Shown: piece after piece, positions 1 to 8,442 of the stretch
How the letters are laid out: each line of letters starts with the position of its first letter
Position numbering within the stretch: position 1 is the stretch's first letter
NCBI RefSeq assembly: GCF_028368935.1
Contig: NZ_JAQNDK010000001.1
Coordinates: forward strand, 3,782,001 to 3,846,000
Direction: 5' to 3'
Source: Sorangium aterium
GTDB taxonomy: Bacteria; Myxococcota_A; Polyangia; Polyangiales; Polyangiaceae
DNA: 64,000 nucleotides
Program-made: the position numbers and the translations under genes
The notes under the pieces: model-generated
What the model saw: the letters and a program-made list of their open reading frames with translations, nothing else
Databases searched by the model: none
What the model was told of the DNA's origin: nothing

Positions 1-811
1 AGAGCTCGCCTTCGTCGGTGGCGCCGTTGCAGTCGTTGTCGAGCCCATCGCAGGTCTCCTGGGACGACGGCACGAGCCCCTGGCAGGTGAGCCCACCCGC
101 CGCGCACTGGGTCACCCCTGGCGCGCACACGCCGGGCAGCCCGGTGTCGCACGGCTCGCCGCCGCCGGTGCAGGTGAGGCCGCTGAAGAAGTAGACATAA
201 TCGTTGTAGTCGCCATCGTTGTTGAAGTCGCCAGGGTTCGGGCCGACGTTACCATCCTCGAACGCGACGTAGAACGCGTTCGGCGTCACCGTCGAAGCGT
301 AGATGACGGCGGTGACCCAGGGCCCGGGCGTGGTACAGCCCGTGCACACCTGATTCCACCGCTGCTCGGAGTAGTGGGTCTGCGCGCCGATGAGGGCGAA
401 GCCGATCTGCCCGCCCGCATAGGCGAGATCGCTCCGGATATCCGCGGCGGTGATGACGGTGCCAACGACGGAGCCGGCGGGGACGATCTCGTGGATGTCG
501 CCGCTCGCCGGCGGCGCCGTGGCAGCGGGGTCGACGTTGTACCAGCCGACCCCGAGGCGAGACCCTGTCTGCCTGAGCACCAGCTCCGCCGTGAAGCCGC
601 AGAGCGGCGAGAACGTCGACGGCTCGGTGTTCCCATCGGCCTGGTAGTCGAGCCCCTCTCCCCGGTTGGCGAACAGGGTGTAGAGCTGGACCTCGTTGTT
701 CCTCGAGTCCCGGGGCATGACGCTGCCGTTCGGCTGCGTGACGAGCGCGCTCGCGGGGAGCGACGAGAGGCCGATAAAGAGCGCTCCCGAAAGGATCAAA
801 GCGCGTTTCAT
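1..811 (-). CDS. Secreted protein with MopE-type Cys/Asp motif (partial, runs off left edge)
   Basis: The frame opens at an ATG at 811 and stays open for 270 codons to the window edge, so the C-terminus is missing. The first 22 or so residues form a signal peptide (MKRALILSGALF, then LSSLPASA). A middle segment contains FNNDGDYNDYVYFF, an acidic, Asp-rich stretch resembling calcium-binding segments of secreted bacterial proteins; I cannot assign a family firmly. Near the edge a Cys-rich segment leads into ETCDGLDNDCNGATDEGE, the motif typical of MopE-like putative metal-binding repeats common in myxobacterial surface proteins. It is probably exported and cell-surface or extracellular. No catalytic motif is visible in the part present. 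Confidence 0.75.
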   Translation of the reverse strand, partial: MKRALILSGALFIGLSSLPASALVTQPNGSVMPRDSRNNEVQLYTLFANRGEGLDYQADGNTEPSTFSPLCGFTAELVLRQTGSRLGVGWYNVDPAATAPPASGDIHEIVPAGSVVGTVITAADIRSDLAYAGGQIGFALIGAQTHYSEQRWNQVCTGCTTPGPWVTAVIYASTVTPNAFYVAFEDGNVGPNPGDFNNDGDYNDYVYFFSGLTCTGGGEPCDTGLPGVCAPGVTQCAAGGLTCQGLVPSSQETCDGLDNDCNGATDEGEL

Positions 812-912
812 CACCTGGTGATACAGAGACGCGCGCCCCAGCGTCAACGGAAACATTCCGTGACAGCAGACAGGCGAGATGTCGGGCGCCCGCCTACAAC
901 ACCGCTCCGCTG

Positions 913-926
913 ACGCTCATGAGCGT
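913..926. promoter_or_regulatory. 14-bp perfect palindrome upstream of the MopE-type gene
   Basis: ACGCTCATGAGCGT reads identically on both strands and lies about 100 bp upstream of the ATG at 811 and just beyond the stop of the next gene (955). It could be an operator for the secreted-protein gene or part of the end of the preceding transcript. There is no T-run, which argues against an intrinsic terminator. Confidence 0.35.
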
Positions 927-954
927 GAAAGCCTCTGCGCTCGCGGCGGTCCGC

Positions 955-1890
955 TCAGGCGACGCTGCGCGCGGGCCCTGACGCGGGCGCGGCTCCGTAC
1001 GTGACGCGATAGCGCTCGTACCGCTCGAGGAGCTCGCTCGTGGTCTTGGGCATCGGCACGCGCGCGCGTGTGATGTACGAGATCACGTTCTTGCCACGGA
1101 CGATCAGCTCGACGCCCTGGGCCGCCTGCTCCCGCTCGTGGGGCGAGGCGTCCTCGCCGAGCAGCGGCCGGAAGGCGGCGAGCTTCTCCGCCGACACGAC
1201 GAACGACGTCCAGACCTCGAAGATGTCGTCGTCGGTGCGCAGCGTCTCGCACTTGATCTTGGCCGCGTGCGCGAACTCGCGGGCCAGGCGGTCGAGCCCG
1301 GCGAACATCGGCGCGCCCGCGAAGGTGGCGATCATCGCGTCGCGAATGCCGTCGATCGCCCTCATGCTCTGGGCGATCTTGACATACCGGCTGTTGTAGA
1401 ACGCCTCGATGGGGAACGAGAACGCCTTGAAGGGCTCGCCCCAGAGCTCGTCGAGCCCCTCCTCGCCGCTGCGGTGGAGCACCATCTTCCCGAGTGTCAG
1501 GGCCTCGAGGAGGTGCTCTCCGCACTCACGCATCAGGGCGTTGTCGGGCTCGATGGTGACGCCGAGCTCCTGGATCTCGACGAGCTTGGTGAAGATATCC
1601 GCCGCTCGATTGAAGATCGCGCCCGCGAGCATGGCGGCCTTGACGCGCTTCCGCTGCGGATCGGCCTCCGACTCGAAGGCGAGCCGCGCCTCGTCCAGCC
1701 GTCTTCCTGGGACGTTGATGCCGTGCTCGACGTGGTTGAACAGGCGCCGCGTCAGCGCCTCGATGAGCCGCTTCTTCGCGAGCAGCGTGTCGGCCGGCGC
1801 CTCGTAGGCCTTGATCCAGTAACCGTAGTAGTAGACCCGCAGCTGGCCGTCGATGATCTGCTTTTTCCCGAGCGGTATCGCGCTTTCCAT
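955..1890 (-). CDS. Hypothetical protein, 311 aa, predicted helical
   Basis: I chose the ATG at 1890 (MESAIPLGKKQIIDG) because GGAGG lies about 7 bases upstream. The same frame continues upstream to 1974, but that extension is Arg-rich and low in complexity. The protein has no signal peptide or membrane segment and is rich in Ala, Leu, Glu and Arg with long amphipathic stretches, suggesting a soluble alpha-helical fold. I do not recognise the family. It reads as a cytoplasmic protein with a well-conserved look (YYYGYWIKAYEAP near the N-terminus). It is flanked on the same strand by lipoprotein and secreted-protein genes, with gaps of 143 and 228 bases, so it is probably transcribed alone. Confidence 0.7.
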   Translation of the reverse strand: MESAIPLGKKQIIDGQLRVYYYGYWIKAYEAPADTLLAKKRLIEALTRRLFNHVEHGINVPGRRLDEARLAFESEADPQRKRVKAAMLAGAIFNRAADIFTKLVEIQELGVTIEPDNALMRECGEHLLEALTLGKMVLHRSGEEGLDELWGEPFKAFSFPIEAFYNSRYVKIAQSMRAIDGIRDAMIATFAGAPMFAGLDRLAREFAHAAKIKCETLRTDDDIFEVWTSFVVSAEKLAAFRPLLGEDASPHEREQAAQGVELIVRGKNVISYITRARVPMPKTTSELLERYERYRVTYGAAPASGPARSVA

Positions 1891-2010
1891 GGCCCGCCTC
1901 CGATCGGCTGCCAGGCGGCGCCCCTGCGCTGGATGCGCGCGGGGGAGCATGCCCGTGCGACAGCCGAGTAGCATGGGCGCAAGGCGGCCCGCAAGCCGTG
2001 AGCGACGCGA

Positions 2011-2032
2011 TCCGGCGGAGTCCTCCGCCGGA
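2011..2032 (-). terminator. Inverted repeat downstream of the lipoprotein gene
   Basis: TCCGGCGGAG and CTCCGCCGGA form a 10-bp perfect inverted repeat separated by two bases, about 90 bp past the stop of the minus-strand gene ending at 2119. No clear U-run follows in that direction and the loop is very short. It may be a weak terminator or a protein site. Confidence 0.3.
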
Positions 2033-2118
2033 AACCGGGACTTAACCGACAGGAAAGACAGCGGCTCGCGGCGTCGCCGCGGCCGAGCGCCAGCCCGCGC
2101 GCCCGCCGACCTCGGGGG

Positions 2119-3162
2119 CTACTGCGCGCACCCCTCGAGCTCGGCCATCATGCGCCAGAAGGCCAGGGCCTTGTTCTCGCAGGCGCCCTGGGTCGTGTGG
2201 GTGTGCTCGTATTCCGTGTTGCCGGACGTCTCCACGTCGTAACGCGGGTGCTGCATCGGGATCTCGACGCCGCCCACCGTCGTCGTGTGTCGCTCGCCGT
2301 CCGCGTAGACGTCGAGGTCCTCGAAGTCATAGAGGATCTTCCCGTGATCCCGGCAGAAATCGCGGATCTGCTGGTTGCGCTCCGTGCGGTTCACGCCGTT
2401 GTATTCCTCGTCGCCGGGCCCCGTCATGTAGATGAAGGTCACCTCCGGGAACTCCTCGCCGAGCGCGTCGAGCACGTCGAGGTACCGCTGCACGTCCGCC
2501 TCGGTCTGCTCGGAGATCTCCGAGGACCACGCCCACATCGAGTACCGGATCTCCGGGTGCGCGCCGAGGATGGTGCGCACGTCGTTGATCCCGGCCTCGG
2601 TCGCCCAGTACTCCTCGCCCGGGATGAGGTTGGTGTCGATCATCCCGTCCCACATCAGGAAGGCGCCTTCCTGCTGCGGGACGTCGCAATACTCCGTCTC
2701 GAAGGCGTAGGTAGGCGTCTTCGCCTCGAGGCTCTCGGCGCCGACGATGATCTGGAAGCCGTGCGAGCGGTGGGCGTAATGGAAGACGAAATCCCCCGAC
2801 GTGAGCGCCTCGGTGCAGCTCGCCGGGATGCCGTCCAGGCTCGCGTGCCGGTGGTCGAATGTCCGCGCGTTCGCGGGATCGGGATTGGGATCGCCGCCCG
2901 ACGCCGTCGTCACCCCGCCGCTCGACGCCGACGTCGACGTCGACGCGCCGCCCGACCCGCTGGTCGCCCCGCCGCCCGACCCGCTGGTCGCCCCGCCGCC
3001 GGACCCCGTGGTCGCCCCGCCGCCCGACCCGCTGGTCGCCCCGCCGCCCCCGCCCGTCCCACTCCCGTCTGCCGGGCTGTCGTCTTCTCCGCAGGCCAGC
3101 ACGCCGAGAGCGAGGGAGAGACCAGCAACGATGATAGTTGAATTGCAAAATAATTTGTTCAT
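2119..3162 (-). CDS. Lipoprotein with repeat linker and SGNH-like domain, unknown activity
   Basis: The start at 3162 (MNKLFCNSTIIVAGLSLALG) gives a textbook lipoprotein signal, with lipobox residues V21-L22-A23 before C24; the upstream extension of the frame is Arg/Pro-rich and implausible. After the Cys comes a Gly/Ser/Thr linker built from near-identical 24-bp units (GGATSGSG-type). The roughly 240-residue C-terminal domain contains RYSMWAWSSE, FIYMTGPGDE and ILYDFEDLD, a block pattern resembling SGNH-hydrolase-like proteins (alternating strands, with Asp and Asn after a hydrophobic strand). I do not see a clean GDS nucleophile block, so no activity is assigned. It is probably exported and anchored by lipid; cleavage by signal peptidase II is expected. 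Confidence 0.75.
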   Translation of the reverse strand: MNKLFCNSTIIVAGLSLALGVLACGEDDSPADGSGTGGGGGATSGSGGGATTGSGGGATSGSGGGATSGSGGASTSTSASSGGVTTASGGDPNPDPANARTFDHRHASLDGIPASCTEALTSGDFVFHYAHRSHGFQIIVGAESLEAKTPTYAFETEYCDVPQQEGAFLMWDGMIDTNLIPGEEYWATEAGINDVRTILGAHPEIRYSMWAWSSEISEQTEADVQRYLDVLDALGEEFPEVTFIYMTGPGDEEYNGVNRTERNQQIRDFCRDHGKILYDFEDLDVYADGERHTTTVGGVEIPMQHPRYDVETSGNTEYEHTHTTQGACENKALAFWRMMAELEGCAQ

Positions 3163-3454
3163 TGCAGTGTGGATTCTAGACGGAGGCAAGGAGATCGCAA
3201 TAGATCTCGCAGGCGGTCTCGTGCTGCCGCGCGGGGGTCTGGATGTGGGGGCGCCATGGTTTCTGGCGGCGCGGGCTCCGGCGGACCGCCGCGGATGCCC
3301 GGCGTGCTGCGCTGCGCAAGCGGGGCCCCGGTGCGCCGGCGGCCACCTGCGCGCCACCAGCGCGCAGCGTCGGCCCGCGCGGCGTCCGTGCTCGCCGTGC
3401 TCGCGAGCGCATCCCCCTCGCCGGACACCGCTGCTGTCAGGAACTTCACTCACC

Positions 3455-3496
3455 GACGGCGCTGCCGACGCCCGCGACGGCGCTGTCGACGCCCGC
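3455..3496. repeat. 21-bp tandem duplication in the 3163-3681 intergenic region
   Basis: GACGGCGCTGCCGACGCCCG-C and its next copy differ at one base (C to T). They sit in the 519-bp gap between the divergent lipoprotein gene (start 3162) and kinase gene (start 3682). I see no credible gene in the rest of this gap; open frames across it are Arg/Ala/Pro-rich and typical of non-coding high-GC DNA. The gap must carry promoters for both genes. Confidence 0.5.
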
Positions 3497-3681
3497 GTCG
3501 GACCGCGCCTGTCACGGCGCTCCGGGGAGCCATCTCGTGGCCGTATCGAGCCCGAGGCGCCCGGAACGTGGCGCACAGAAGGACAATCCATCTAACATCT
3601 CCCGGCTCATCGTGGCCGGCGGCTTTCCTATCCTGTACGCTCCCCTCGCCTCCCCTCGGCTATCAGGAGGAAGCCATCACC

Positions 3682-5145
3682 ATGCAGTTCGCTCCGGATT
3701 CCGTCGTAGGTGGGAAGTATCGTCTTGAGCGACCTCTCTCGCACGGCGGGATGGGCTCGGTGTGGGTGGCGCGACACGTCAACTTGGGCTCTCTCGTCGC
3801 GGTCAAGTTCATGGACCCGACCTATGCTGCGTCGTCGACGTTCCTCGCTCGCTTCGAGCGTGAAGCCAGGATCGCAGCGAGCCTTCAGAGCCCACACGTC
3901 GTCTACGTCCAAGACTTTGGCGTCGACGACGACACTCCGTACCTCGTGATGGAGCTGCTTCAGGGTGAGGACCTGGGCACGCGTCTCGAGCGCGTCGGCC
4001 GGCTCTCTCTCGTGGACGCCACCCTGATCCTCCTGCAGGCCGGCAAGGCCATCCGTCGCGCGCACGACGCCGGCCTCGTCCACCGCGATCTCAAGCCTGC
4101 CAATCTGTTCCTCGTGCGTGTGGAGGGAGAGCAGGACGAGGTCGTCAAGATCCTCGACTTCGGCATCGTCAAGGAGACGGGCGCGGTGCTGACGGAAGAG
4201 GTGACCCGCACCGGGGAGCTGCTCGGCTCGCCCCACTACATGAGCCCGGAGCAGGTCCGGGGCGAAAAGGACATCGACCAGCGCAGCGATCTCTGGTCGC
4301 TCGGGGTCATCCTCTTCTATGGCGTCACCGGCGAGCTGCCCTTTCAGGGGGCCCAGCTCGGCGCCGTGATCGCCAACATCCTGGTCGGTCCAGTGCCCAG
4401 CGCGTCCCTGATCGCGCCCGACCTGCCGCCGGAGATCGATGCCTTCTTCGCGCGGGCGCTGGCCCGCGAGCGGGCGGAGCGCTTCCAGTCGATCGGAGAG
4501 ATGATGAGCGAGCTCCGCCGTATCGCGGGCACGGCGTCGCCATCGATTCCGGATCTGCAATCCCCGTGCTCCGGCGTGCCGAGCACCGCTCGGCCGAGGC
4601 TCAGCGGGACGATAGCGCTCGACGCCGCCCAGCTCGACGAGCCAGCATCCGCGCCCCGCTCGGCGGGCCCCGGCACCCTGACCATCGCCGGATCGACGGC
4701 GCAGGAGGCCGGACAGCAGCGGCCTCAGCGCGCGATGCTGGTGGCCGGCATCGCGATGACGATGCTGCTCGGCGCCGGCGTCACCATCGCGGTGGGTGGG
4801 GGCGGAGCGAGCGGCGGGGACGGAGTGGGCGCGAAGGTCGCCTCGGCCGGCGCGCCGGCGTCAGCGGAGGTCGCCGCCAGCGTGTCGGCAGAGGTCGGGC
4901 GCTCCTCGGAGCCGCTGGAGAGCGTGACGCCCGCGGTGCCCGCTGCGGAAGCGACGGGCTCGGCAGCGGACGCCGCCGGCGAGACCGCGGCGCCCTCGAC
5001 GTCCACCACGGCAGCACGGCCGCCGTCGAGCGCCACGCCCAGGCCGCCGCACACGGGTGTCCCCGCCGCTTCCAGGAGGCCGCCAATCCCGCCGACGACT
5101 ACGCCGGGGCTCGACCGCGCACCGATTCCGGAGGTGCCCTTCTAG
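3682..5145 (+). CDS. Membrane-anchored Ser/Thr protein kinase
   Basis: The ATG at 3682 is preceded by AGGAGG at 3665-3670, a strong ribosome-binding site, which decides the start over a longer upstream frame. The N-terminal kinase domain (about residues 10-280) has a glycine loop HGGMGSVWVA, the ATP-binding lysine K42 in VAVKFMD, the catalytic loop HRDLKPAN (D136), DFG at 159-161 and SPHYMSPEQ as the APE region. All key residues are present, so it should be active. A Ser/Pro/Ala-rich juxtamembrane segment leads to one hydrophobic helix near residues 352-372 (MLVAGIAMTMLLGAGVTIAV). A roughly 110-residue Ala/Ser/Pro/Thr-rich tail follows, presumably outside the membrane. This is the usual myxobacterial PknB-like layout, without recognisable PASTA or TPR sensor repeats. 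Confidence 0.92.
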   Translation: MQFAPDSVVGGKYRLERPLSHGGMGSVWVARHVNLGSLVAVKFMDPTYAASSTFLARFEREARIAASLQSPHVVYVQDFGVDDDTPYLVMELLQGEDLGTRLERVGRLSLVDATLILLQAGKAIRRAHDAGLVHRDLKPANLFLVRVEGEQDEVVKILDFGIVKETGAVLTEEVTRTGELLGSPHYMSPEQVRGEKDIDQRSDLWSLGVILFYGVTGELPFQGAQLGAVIANILVGPVPSASLIAPDLPPEIDAFFARALARERAERFQSIGEMMSELRRIAGTASPSIPDLQSPCSGVPSTARPRLSGTIALDAAQLDEPASAPRSAGPGTLTIAGSTAQEAGQQRPQRAMLVAGIAMTMLLGAGVTIAVGGGGASGGDGVGAKVASAGAPASAEVAASVSAEVGRSSEPLESVTPAVPAAEATGSAADAAGETAAPSTSTTAARPPSSATPRPPHTGVPAASRRPPIPPTTTPGLDRAPIPEVPF

Positions 5146-5172
5146 CGCGGAGATGCCTTGTTGGCATTTTAT

Positions 5173-5259
5173 GAAAAATTGAACAGGGAGGCGGGGAGAC
5201 GGGGAGATTTGTGGGATTTCACTCCCCGTCTCCCCGTGAATCCTCTCGACAAATCGAGG
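5173..5259. repeat. Dispersed hairpin element, copy 1
   Basis: A perfect 15-bp stem (5192-5206 with 5222-5236, CGGGGAGACGGGGAG and its complement) encloses a 15-base loop. The surrounding sequence (GAACAGGGAGGCGGGGAGAC before, CGTGAAT and a TCGAGGG block after) matches a second copy at 45425-45511. Short direct repeats (GAAAAATTGA / GACAAATCGA) flank the hairpin. It lies between the convergent stops at 5145 and 5271, so it could also end transcription from both sides. Confidence 0.75.
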
Positions 5260-5270
5260 GTTACTTCTGC

Positions 5271-6668
5271 TCACCGACAAGACACGTGCCAGCGCCCGGC
5301 GTTTCGATGCCGGCGACGAAGCATCAACAGCGCAAGGCCCATGGCGACGACCGCTGCGTACGAGCTCTTCGGCCTGGAATCGCCGGCGACGACCGCGCAC
5401 CCGCCTGTCTCACCCGATTCACCTGCAGAATCCGAGCCCACACCGGAGGTGGCGCTGTCAGCAGCGCCGCTCGTGCCGCTCGTGCCGCTCGTGCCGCTCG
5501 TTCCGCTCGGGTCGCTGCCGCCCGTCGTGGTGACTTCGCCGCCGCCGGCGGGCTGCCCGCCAGAGCCGACGGTCACCCCCTCGCCCACGCCTCCGCCGTC
5601 CCCCGAGGCGCCACCGCTCCCCGCAGCAGGCCCGGCGCCGCCGACGTTCTGGTCACCCCCGGAGCCGTCGCCCGAGCCACCCGTGCCGCCGCTGCCGGCA
5701 GCCTCGGAACAATCGGTCTCCGGATCGGCGCCACCGGCCTTGTCGAGACCGAAGAACGCGAGGATGGCGTCGGCCTCGTACGCCATGGAGTGCGCGCCGT
5801 TTCTTCCTGACCAGGCCTCGAACACCGTCTGGTTACACTCGTTCTTCCAGAACTGGCGATCATAGGTGGTCCCGCCCGATGTGATCATGTCGGTCGAGGT
5901 CGGGGTCTCGCTCAGCTCGAGGACGTTCGTCCATTCCTTGATCGCCTCGGCCTGGTTCTTGTAGTTGATCGTCGCGTCCGCCGTGCCGTGGAAGATCTGG
6001 AGGCGGGGGCGATGTCCCGTATACCCAGGATACATCCCGCGGACCAGGTCTCCCCATTGCTGCGCCGACTTGCTCGTCCTGCCCCCCGCGCAGTTGTTGC
6101 TCCATTGCTGGCCCGCGTCGAAGCCGTCCGCCCAGCACCCGGCTGCCACCCCCGCCCTCGCCGCGCCGGCCCGGAAGATGTCCGGGTACACCGCCAGCAT
6201 GGCTTGCGTCATCATCGCGCCGGATGAGCCGCCCATCACGTAGACCCGCTTCGGGTCGCCTTTGTACTTCTCGAGCGCGTACTTCACCATCTGAGCGACG
6301 GCCTGCGTGTCGCCTCCGCCGTCGTGGGTCAGGGATTTCGTTGTGCCCACATCCCAGCAGTTCCGGCCGGTGGCCTCCGGAAGGATGATGATGAAGCCGT
6401 TCTTGTCGGCGCCCGCTTTGACACCCGAGATGCTGTTGAAGAACGAGCTCACCGGCGTGCTGCAAGAGTGGCAGCCCACCACGATGGGCGGGTTCTCGGC
6501 CAGCTTGTCCGGCACGTAGATGTTCATGTTGACGTAGCTCGGGACGCCGTTCGCTCCCCACGTCGCCCGGCTCACCGCCTGCACTGACGCCGCGTACACC
6601 GGCATGGCCGCGAACAGCCCCAAAGAGAACGACGCGACCACGAAAACGCGATTCTGAAATCGACGCAT
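5271..6668 (-). CDS. Secreted CE1/PHB-depolymerase-type esterase (acetylxylan or feruloyl esterase) with MYXO-CTERM-like tail
   Basis: A signal peptide (residues 1-27, ending PVYAA) precedes an alpha/beta-hydrolase domain (about 30-308) of the family covering poly(3-hydroxybutyrate) depolymerases, feruloyl esterases and acetylxylan esterases. The nucleophile motif is GGSSG (S148), the acid is D231 in HGTAD, and the likely catalytic His is H292 in GRNGAHSMAY. It should remove acetyl or feruloyl groups from xylan-type polysaccharides; the exact substrate is an inference from family and context. A Gly/Ser/Pro-rich linker of about 110 residues then leads to a C-terminal Cys, a hydrophobic helix (YAAVVAMGLALLML) and RRRHR. 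That arrangement is the myxobacterial surface-sorting tail. It is transcribed alone and faces the kinase gene. Confidence 0.88.
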   Translation of the reverse strand: MRRFQNRVFVVASFSLGLFAAMPVYAASVQAVSRATWGANGVPSYVNMNIYVPDKLAENPPIVVGCHSCSTPVSSFFNSISGVKAGADKNGFIIILPEATGRNCWDVGTTKSLTHDGGGDTQAVAQMVKYALEKYKGDPKRVYVMGGSSGAMMTQAMLAVYPDIFRAGAARAGVAAGCWADGFDAGQQWSNNCAGGRTSKSAQQWGDLVRGMYPGYTGHRPRLQIFHGTADATINYKNQAEAIKEWTNVLELSETPTSTDMITSGGTTYDRQFWKNECNQTVFEAWSGRNGAHSMAYEADAILAFFGLDKAGGADPETDCSEAAGSGGTGGSGDGSGGDQNVGGAGPAAGSGGASGDGGGVGEGVTVGSGGQPAGGGEVTTTGGSDPSGTSGTSGTSGTSGAADSATSGVGSDSAGESGETGGCAVVAGDSRPKSSYAAVVAMGLALLMLRRRHRNAGRWHVSCR

Positions 6669-6726
6669 GTTCGATGACCTCTAAAGCTGGCGTCGCCGAC
6701 GACGGCGCGCGATTGGCGCGTGGATG

Positions 6727-6780
6727 CTATCGATAGAGGAACTTTGACGCAAGCCGCGTCGGGTTCTTCCAGCTGAAGAA
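6727..6780. promoter_or_regulatory. Two dyad sequences upstream of the esterase gene
   Basis: CTATCGATAG (6727-6736) is a 10-bp palindrome, and TTCTTC-CAGCT-GAAGAA (6764-6780) is a 6-bp inverted repeat with 5-base spacing. Both sit 60-110 bp upstream of the esterase start at 6668, in an unusually AT-rich patch. They are plausible operator sites, but no regulator can be named from sequence alone. Confidence 0.35.
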
Positions 6781-6846
6781 AATTGAACCAAGACCTTGCG
6801 CATCATGGATGCCTTCTTGCGCTGTGGATGGCCGTAAACCCGCAGC

Positions 6847-7689
6847 TCACCCCTTCACGCCGGGCGGGCCGCCTTTCGACCTCGCTGCCGCGCACCGCTC
6901 TGCATAGACGGCCGGTGTGAAGCCGACCTGGGCCTTGAATTCCCGGATCAGGTGCGCTTGATCATGATACCCGAGCTCCTGCGCGAGCGCCGCCCACGCG
7001 ACGGGCGCGCCCGTGGCCACGCGCTCCGCGGCCTCGTGGACGCGCGACCGCCGGATGATCCACTTGGGTCCGACGCCGATGTACCGCTCGAACGCGCGGT
7101 GCAGCGTGCGCACCGAGACACCCGCGACCCGGGCGAGATGCTCGGCGCGGTGGATGTCGCGATCTTCCTGCGCGCGGACGGCGAGCGCCATCGCCTCGCC
7201 GAGCCCGGCGTCCTCCGGGCCCTTGCGCGCGCGCAGGAGCTCCTCCACGGCGCGGATCGCGACGCCGTCGTCCGGCTGGTCGAGCGCGGCGCGCTCGAGC
7301 GGCCCGGCCGCGCCGCCGAAGATCTCGGCGAGGGGGACGACGCGGTCGACCAGCCGGCGCATGGGGAGGGGCGCGAACGGGAAGAAGCCGCCTGGCTTGA
7401 ACTTCGTCGCGACGACGCGCCCCGTGCCCTCGAGCCGGACGACCTCGCGCCGGGTCCCGATGCCGTGCACCGCCGAGCCCGGCGCCTCGATGGCCAGGTT
7501 GACGCAGGGGTGCGGCAAGACCTCCTGCTCGAAAGGAGCGGCGAGCGACCAGCGGACGACCCAGTGCCAGTCGACGAGCCTGGCCAGGTCCGGCGCGGGC
7601 GCCTGGCGGTGCAGCTCGAAGCGCTGGAGACCGGCGGCCGGGTTCAAGATGCCGCGGGTGGGGTCCTCGGGGGTGATGGTCCGGCTCAT
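6847..7689 (-). CDS. AraC-family transcriptional regulator
   Basis: This 280-aa protein has the AraC/XylS double helix-turn-helix in its C-terminal half: ARVAGVSVRTLHRAFERYIG (about 184-203) is the first HTH, and ALAQELGYHDQAHLIREFK the second. The N-terminal roughly 150 residues (WHWVVRW, PHPCVNLAIE, GTRREVVRLEGTG, ATKFKPGGFFPF) match the uncharacterised sensory domain often found in AraC proteins next to small enzymes, rather than a cupin. The gene is divergent from the glutathione-transferase gene with only 71 bp between starts, so it may control that gene and itself. It is not expected to regulate the upstream polysaccharide esterase directly. It is a soluble cytoplasmic DNA-binding protein. 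Confidence 0.88.
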   Translation of the reverse strand: MSRTITPEDPTRGILNPAAGLQRFELHRQAPAPDLARLVDWHWVVRWSLAAPFEQEVLPHPCVNLAIEAPGSAVHGIGTRREVVRLEGTGRVVATKFKPGGFFPFAPLPMRRLVDRVVPLAEIFGGAAGPLERAALDQPDDGVAIRAVEELLRARKGPEDAGLGEAMALAVRAQEDRDIHRAEHLARVAGVSVRTLHRAFERYIGVGPKWIIRRSRVHEAAERVATGAPVAWAALAQELGYHDQAHLIREFKAQVGFTPAVYAERCAAARSKGGPPGVKG

Positions 7690-7760
7690 GATCGCGCGTG
7701 GCGCTCTTTTACAATACCGGCCCTGGCCGTGGCAGTAGCGTCCGCCCCGGAGGCAGCAAC

Positions 7761-8435
7761 ATGGCTGATTCGACCACGACCCCGAGGGGCAACCTCGTCT
7801 TGTTCCATTCCCCGAACTCGCGCTCGGCGGGCACGCGCATCCTGCTCGAGGAGCTGGGCGCGCCCCACGAGCTCCGCGTGCTGAACATGAAGGCCGGCGA
7901 GCAGCGGAAGGCCCCTTACCTCGCCGTGAACCCGCTCGGGAAGGTGCCCGCGATCCTGCACGACGGCGCGCTCGTCACCGAGCAGGTCGCGATCGTCATT
8001 TACCTCGCCGATCTGTTCCCGGAGGCCGGCCTGACCCCGGCCATCGGGGATCCGCTGCGCGGGCCGTACCTCCGGTGGATCGCGTACTACGGCTCGTGCT
8101 TCGAGCCGGCCATCGTCGATCGGGCGATGAAGCGCGATCCGGCCCCGGCCGCGACGTCTCCGTACGGAGATTTCGATACGATGTTCGGCGTGGTGGCGGA
8201 GGCGCTCCGGAAGGGGCCATATCTGCTCGGCGATCGATTCTCGGCGGCCGACGTCCTCTGGGGCAAGGCGCTGGAGTGGATGGTGAAGTTCAAGCTCGTG
8301 CCCGAGCTGCCGGAGGTGACGGACTACGTCGCGCGGGTGTGCAGCCGGCCGGCGTTCGCGCGGATCGCGGCGAAGGACGCAGAGCTCGCCGCGGCGCTCG
8401 AGGCCGCGGCCGCAGCGGAGGCGCGGGCGAGCTGA
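7761..8435 (+). CDS. Glutathione S-transferase family protein
   Basis: The ATG at 7761 has GGAGG at 7749-7753, so the longer upstream frame is rejected. The 224-aa protein has the N-terminal thioredoxin-fold domain (LVLFHSPNSRSAGTRILLEE, then NPLGKVPAILHDG with the cis-Pro of the VP motif) and an all-helical C-terminal domain (LLGDRFSAADVLWG, the N-capping box of the GST C-domain). In the glutathione-contact region the usual ES pair is EQ (LVTEQVAIVIYLAD). It probably conjugates or reduces electrophiles with glutathione in the cytoplasm; the substrate is unknown. It is divergent from an AraC regulator that may control it. Confidence 0.9.
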   Translation: MADSTTTPRGNLVLFHSPNSRSAGTRILLEELGAPHELRVLNMKAGEQRKAPYLAVNPLGKVPAILHDGALVTEQVAIVIYLADLFPEAGLTPAIGDPLRGPYLRWIAYYGSCFEPAIVDRAMKRDPAPAATSPYGDFDTMFGVVAEALRKGPYLLGDRFSAADVLWGKALEWMVKFKLVPELPEVTDYVARVCSRPAFARIAAKDAELAAALEAAAAAEARAS

Positions 8436-8442
8436 TCGCCGC

